A stretch of DNA of 64,000 nt from Pectobacterium polaris (GTDB taxonomy: Bacteria; Pseudomonadota; Gammaproteobacteria; Enterobacterales; Enterobacteriaceae): the NCBI RefSeq assembly GCF_002307355.1, contig NZ_CP017481.1, positions 3,162,001 to 3,226,000 of the forward strand, given 5' to 3'. The stretch's first letter is position 1, and every line of letters starts with the position of its first letter. Positions 60,639 through 64,000 of this stretch are shown here, one piece after another. Made by a program: the position numbers and the translations under genes. Under the pieces are notes generated by a model, which was not told where the DNA came from, did not search any database, and worked only from the letters and a program-made list of their open reading frames with translations.

Positions 60639-61030
60639 AAAATTCTCTCTTTAATTAATCGTGTTTAAGAAAAATATCGTGGTTAAAACGCTAAATGGCC
60701 CAATCCGAGCCATTTGCTATGTTACTTGCGATGCAACAGGACACAAGCAGAAATCACCGGAATGGCGCGAAGTTTTCGCTCATGCGGGTGAATCTGCTGC
60801 AAAGTTGGTCAATACCCGTCATCCTTCAAGTTGCATGTGCGTTGGCTGCGTTCAAATACTCGGCCCATCGTGGGCCTCGCCCTGAAGGGCCGCTGCAAGC
60901 AGCGTTCAAATCTGCTCCCGGCAGATTTGTCACCCGAATCACTTACCTGAGTAAGCTCATCGGGATTCCTTCTCTTGCCGCCTGCCTGAAACTCGAATTA
61001 TTTAGGGTATTAGGGGATAAGAGGGACGTT
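60639..61030. other. Intergenic region asnS-pncB
   Basis: 392 bases: the asnS upstream region, then a complete interspersed repeat (60812-61010) ending 20 bases from the pncB stop. Small frames running through it are not credible genes. Confidence 0.65.
60812..61010. repeat. Interspersed repeat, complete copy
   Basis: 199 bp bounded by ATACCC and GGGTAT. It has conserved ends (CCGTCATCCTTCAAGTTGCA and CTGAAACTCGAATTATTTAG), a palindromic inner block (GGCCCATCGTGGGCC, GCCCTGAAGGGC) and the TCACCCGAATCACTTACC segment shared with 43129-43255. No ORF; it is MITE-like and can form long stem-loops in RNA. Confidence 0.75.
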
Positions 61031-62236
61031 TCAACTGGCCTTTTTCACGCGGGGCAGGTCAAACGCTTTACGCAACTCACACACGAAGTTCTGATCCTGG
61101 CAGATAGTTTTCCCTGGGCTATCGGAGAGTTTTGCCACCGGCTTGCCATTACATTCCACCAGCTTGATCACGATATTCAGCGGTTTCACGCCGGGGATAT
61201 CACACGTCAGGCGCGTGCCGATACCAAATACCAGATTCACGCGCTGCCCGAAATGACGATACAGCGTCAGCGCTTTATCCAGATTCAGGTTGTCGGAGAA
61301 GACCAGCGTTTTGCTCATCGGATCGATGTTCAGGCGCTGATAATGCGCAATGGCTTTTTCGCCCCAATCGACCGGATCGCCAGAATCGTGGCGCAGCCCC
61401 TGATAGGCTTCGGCGAACGGCAAATCGAAATCGCGCAGGAAGGCATCCATAGTGATGCAGTCGGTCAACGCAATACCCAAATGTGTGGGATATTCCCGTA
61501 GCCACATTTGTAGCGCGGCGCGCTGGCTGTTTGCCAGCGTCGGACTAATCTGCTGATGTGCCTGAAACCACTCGTGCGCCTGCGTACCGACAGGCGTGAT
61601 ATCCAAACGGCGTGCCAGATCGTAATTGCTGGTGCCGATGAGATAAGGGAAGTCGGCTCGTAGCGTCGTAACAATCGTCTGCTGGACATCACGAGAGAAA
61701 CGCCGGCGCGTGCCGAAATCCATTAGCTTGAATTGGCTGAGATCCACATCCGCGCTGTTCTGGCGGAAGCTCTCGAGTGAGGCTGACAGTTGGGCAAGCG
61801 CCTGCTCAGTCGTGACGTTGGGCGAGCGATCGCGATGCACGACTTCACTGATCACGGCCAGCAAGGGAACTTCCCACAAAATCACTTCACGCCATGGCCC
61901 AGTGATGCGGATATCCAGCTTGCCAGCATGATTCTTGATCGAAACCTGCTGCGGATTAAAACGGAAGTCCTGCAGCCAGTGGAGATAATCGGGCTTAAAG
62001 AACGGCAGAGAAGAAAGATAGGTGAACTCATCGTCACTTAATGACAAGAAACGCATCAGATCGACCTGATGCGCTATCTCATCAGCGTAAGTGCCTAATA
62101 ACTCATCACCGCGACAGCGAAATTCAGCCGCAACGTCGACATCATAATAGTGATGATACACCGCCTGTTGCATGTGCAGCTTGTAGGCATCGGTATCCAG
62201 CAATGAGTGCAGAATCGGGGAAGTGTGCAAAGTCAT
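61031..62236 (-). CDS. pncB: Nicotinate phosphoribosyltransferase
   Basis: A 401-residue enzyme converting nicotinate and PRPP to NaMN in NAD salvage; E. coli PncB is 400. The active site His of [19 protein letters not shown] (ATP-dependent phosphorylation), [16 protein letters not shown] at the N-terminus and [10 protein letters not shown] near the end are intact. It is divergent from pepN, with 223 bases between. I saw no clear NadR box. Confidence 0.97.
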   Translation of the reverse strand: MTLHTSPILHSLLDTDAYKLHMQQAVYHHYYDVDVAAEFRCRGDELLGTYADEIAHQVDLMRFLSLSDDEFTYLSSLPFFKPDYLHWLQDFRFNPQQVSIKNHAGKLDIRITGPWREVILWEVPLLAVISEVVHRDRSPNVTTEQALAQLSASLESFRQNSADVDLSQFKLMDFGTRRRFSRDVQQTIVTTLRADFPYLIGTSNYDLARRLDITPVGTQAHEWFQAHQQISPTLANSQRAALQMWLREYPTHLGIALTDCITMDAFLRDFDLPFAEAYQGLRHDSGDPVDWGEKAIAHYQRLNIDPMSKTLVFSDNLNLDKALTLYRHFGQRVNLVFGIGTRLTCDIPGVKPLNIVIKLVECNGKPVAKLSDSPGKTICQDQNFVCELRKAFDLPRVKKAS

Positions 62237-62459
62237 AATGCGTTACAGCATCCTTGTAAGATGCCTATCCACCATTGGGACAATCAGCAATGTTCGGCCA
62301 GTATACCTTGATTATCCGTTTATTACATTACGACAACATAGCGAGACGTGCGGGAGTGAACCGCGATACGATGATTATCCTCATTATTTTGTCGTGGTAA
62401 CATTAAGATAACAGGCTTAGACTTGATCTTTGATGCTTATGACGAGGTGGAAACTTTAT

Positions 62460-64000
62460 ATGAATCAACAGCCGCAAATAAAATATCGCCATGACTACCG
62501 TGCGCCGGATTACACCATTACTGATATTGCACTGGATTTCGATCTCCATGCTGAAAAAACTCACGTAAAAGCCGTTAGTCAGGTGGTGCTGCAGGGGGAC
62601 GCTGGCGCGCCGTTGAAGCTGGATGGCGAAGGGCTGAAACTGATTAGCCTGAGCGTTGATGGTCAGCCGTGGACACATTACCAGCAGCAGGACGATGGCC
62701 TGATTCTGACGCAATTACCCGCACGTTTTACGCTCAGCATTGAAACGGAAATCAATCCTGCCGCCAATAGCGCGCTGGAAGGGTTATACCTTTCTGGCGA
62801 TGCGCTCTGTACGCAGTGTGAGGCCGAAGGGTTCCGCCACATTACCTATTATCTCGACCGACCGGACGTGTTGGCGAAATTCACGACGCGCATCATCGCG
62901 GATAAAGCTCGCTATCCTTATTTACTCTCTAACGGCAATCGTATCGCGCAAGGAGAGCTGGAAGGCGGCCGCCACTGGATTGAATGGCAGGATCCCTTCC
63001 CGAAACCGGCTTATCTGTTCGCGCTGGTTGCTGGCGACTTTGATGTCCTTCAGGATCGCTTCACGACACGTTCTGGTCGCGATGTGGCGCTGGAGCTGTA
63101 TGTTGACCGTGGCAACCTCGATCGTGCCGGCTGGGCGATGACTTCGCTGAAGAATTCAATGAAGTGGGACGAAGAACGTTTCGGTCTGGAATACGATCTC
63201 GACATCTATATGATCGTCGCCGTTGATTTCTTCAACATGGGGGCGATGGAAAACAAAGGGCTGAACGTATTCAACTCTAAATACGTGCTGGCCAAGGCAG
63301 AAACTGCGACGGATAAAGACTATCTGAATATTGAAGCGGTGATCGGCCATGAATATTTCCACAACTGGACAGGCAACCGCGTCACCTGCCGCGATTGGTT
63401 CCAGCTTAGCCTGAAAGAAGGGCTGACGGTGTTCCGCGATCAGGAGTTCAGCTCCGATTTGGGTTCGCGTCCGGTGAACCGTATTGATAACGTGCGCGTG
63501 ATGCGCGGTGCGCAGTTTGCTGAAGATGCCAGCCCGATGTCGCATCCGATTCGTCCCGATCAGGTGATCGAGATGAATAACTTCTACACGCTGACGGTCT
63601 ATGAAAAGGGATCGGAAGTGATCCGCATGATGCACACTTTATTAGGTGAAGAAGGCTTCCAGGCCGGTATTCGTCTGTATTTTGAGCGTCACGACGGTAG
63701 CGCGGCGACCTGTGATGACTTTGTGCTGGCGATGGAAGAGGCTTCCGGAGTCGATCTCACGCAGTTCCGTCGCTGGTATAGCCAGTCGGGCACGCCGGTG
63801 CTGACTGTGCGTGATGATTACGATCCGCAGACGCAACAATATCTGCTGAGTGTGAGCCAAACGACCCCAGTCGGTGCCGATAAACAGCCGAAGCTACCGC
63901 TGCACATTCCGTTGGATATCGAACTGTACGATCCGCAAGGGAAGGTCATTCCGCTACAGAAAGACGGCCAACTGCTGGCGTCGGTGCTTAATGTGACCGA
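62460..64000 (+). CDS. pepN: Aminopeptidase N (5' part; gene runs off the window)
   Basis: The first ~513 codons of the M1 zinc aminopeptidase (E. coli 870 residues), a major cytosolic exopeptidase. It begins MNQQPQIKYRHDYRAPDYTITDI at ATG 62460, with GAGGTGG nine bases upstream. The substrate motif GAMEN and the zinc motif HEYFHNW, with the further Glu in LKEGLTVFRDQEF, are present. The frame is open to the window end, so the C-terminal domains are not seen. Confidence 0.97.
   Translation, partial: MNQQPQIKYRHDYRAPDYTITDIALDFDLHAEKTHVKAVSQVVLQGDAGAPLKLDGEGLKLISLSVDGQPWTHYQQQDDGLILTQLPARFTLSIETEINPAANSALEGLYLSGDALCTQCEAEGFRHITYYLDRPDVLAKFTTRIIADKARYPYLLSNGNRIAQGELEGGRHWIEWQDPFPKPAYLFALVAGDFDVLQDRFTTRSGRDVALELYVDRGNLDRAGWAMTSLKNSMKWDEERFGLEYDLDIYMIVAVDFFNMGAMENKGLNVFNSKYVLAKAETATDKDYLNIEAVIGHEYFHNWTGNRVTCRDWFQLSLKEGLTVFRDQEFSSDLGSRPVNRIDNVRVMRGAQFAEDASPMSHPIRPDQVIEMNNFYTLTVYEKGSEVIRMMHTLLGEEGFQAGIRLYFERHDGSAATCDDFVLAMEEASGVDLTQFRRWYSQSGTPVLTVRDDYDPQTQQYLLSVSQTTPVGADKQPKLPLHIPLDIELYDPQGKVIPLQKDGQLLASVLNVT

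Noticed and set aside
60661..60885. 74-codon ORF upstream of asnS
   Set aside because: Runs into the interspersed repeat and starts at GTG next to the asnS promoter region; no supporting signal.

Overview
The window looks like chromosome of a plant-associated enterobacterium, most likely Pectobacterium (soft-rot Pectobacteriaceae). Evidence: near-complete E. coli-type gene order for two housekeeping blocks, protein sequences close to but distinct from E. coli, a family 9 pectate lyase set inside a conserved block, and lineage-type small interspersed repeats. The genus is inferred from gene content; no database search was possible.

Layout. (1) 1-3038, minus strand: start of the histidine operon (hisC partial, hisD, hisG) with the hisL leader peptide and its attenuator. 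(2) 3039-5106: an AT-rich stretch with an orphan secreted protein, then yeeZ. (3) 5215-9442: two paralogous methyl-accepting chemotaxis proteins. (4) 9913-20454: a complete citrate-fermentation locus: citB/citA-type two-component system, divergent citS symporter, a fumarylacetoacetase-fold protein, then citC-D-E-F-X-G. No oxaloacetate decarboxylase genes (oadGAB) are present; the FAH-fold gene sits where they lie in Klebsiella. (5) 20555-25156: ycgR (PilZ flagellar brake) behind a strong sigma-28 promoter, a candidate small RNA, plaP and sbcB. (6) 25439-29137: a four-gene iron-siderophore-type ABC importer behind a Fur-like site; then tmaR (yeeX). hisL, yeeZ, plaP (yeeF), sbcB and tmaR (yeeX) are neighbours in E. 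coli, so regions 3, 4 and 6 are insertions into an ancestral block. (7) 29726-35049: choline-O-sulfate/choline locus (choV-choW, a LysR regulator, betC, choX). (8) 35297-64000: the E. coli 20-21 min block in order: ycaI, msbA, lpxK, ycaR, kdsB, [pectate lyase inserted], ycbJ, elyC, cmoM, mukF, mukE, mukB, ldtD, mepK, gloC, aspC, ompF, asnS, pncB, pepN (truncated by the window end).

How the genes work together. The cit genes encode citrate sensing, uptake, and citrate lyase subunits with their maturation enzymes; oxaloacetate would then need a decarboxylase, and the FAH-fold protein is the candidate. The chemoreceptors next door may guide cells to related acids. The cho/bet genes import choline-O-sulfate and release choline. 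The housekeeping block covers lipid A/Kdo synthesis and export, chromosome condensation (MukBEF), 3-3 peptidoglycan crosslinking and its hydrolysis, and NAD salvage.

Most unusual points: the FAH-fold gene in place of oadGAB; a repeat element between a sigma-28 promoter and ycgR; another MITE-like element splitting mukE from mukB; an unassigned promoter-to-terminator transcript near 21.7-21.9 kb; an uncharacterised 68-codon ORF overlapping plaP; an intrinsic terminator in the leader of the pectate lyase gene. I saw no tRNA, rRNA, CRISPR array, transposase or phage gene.
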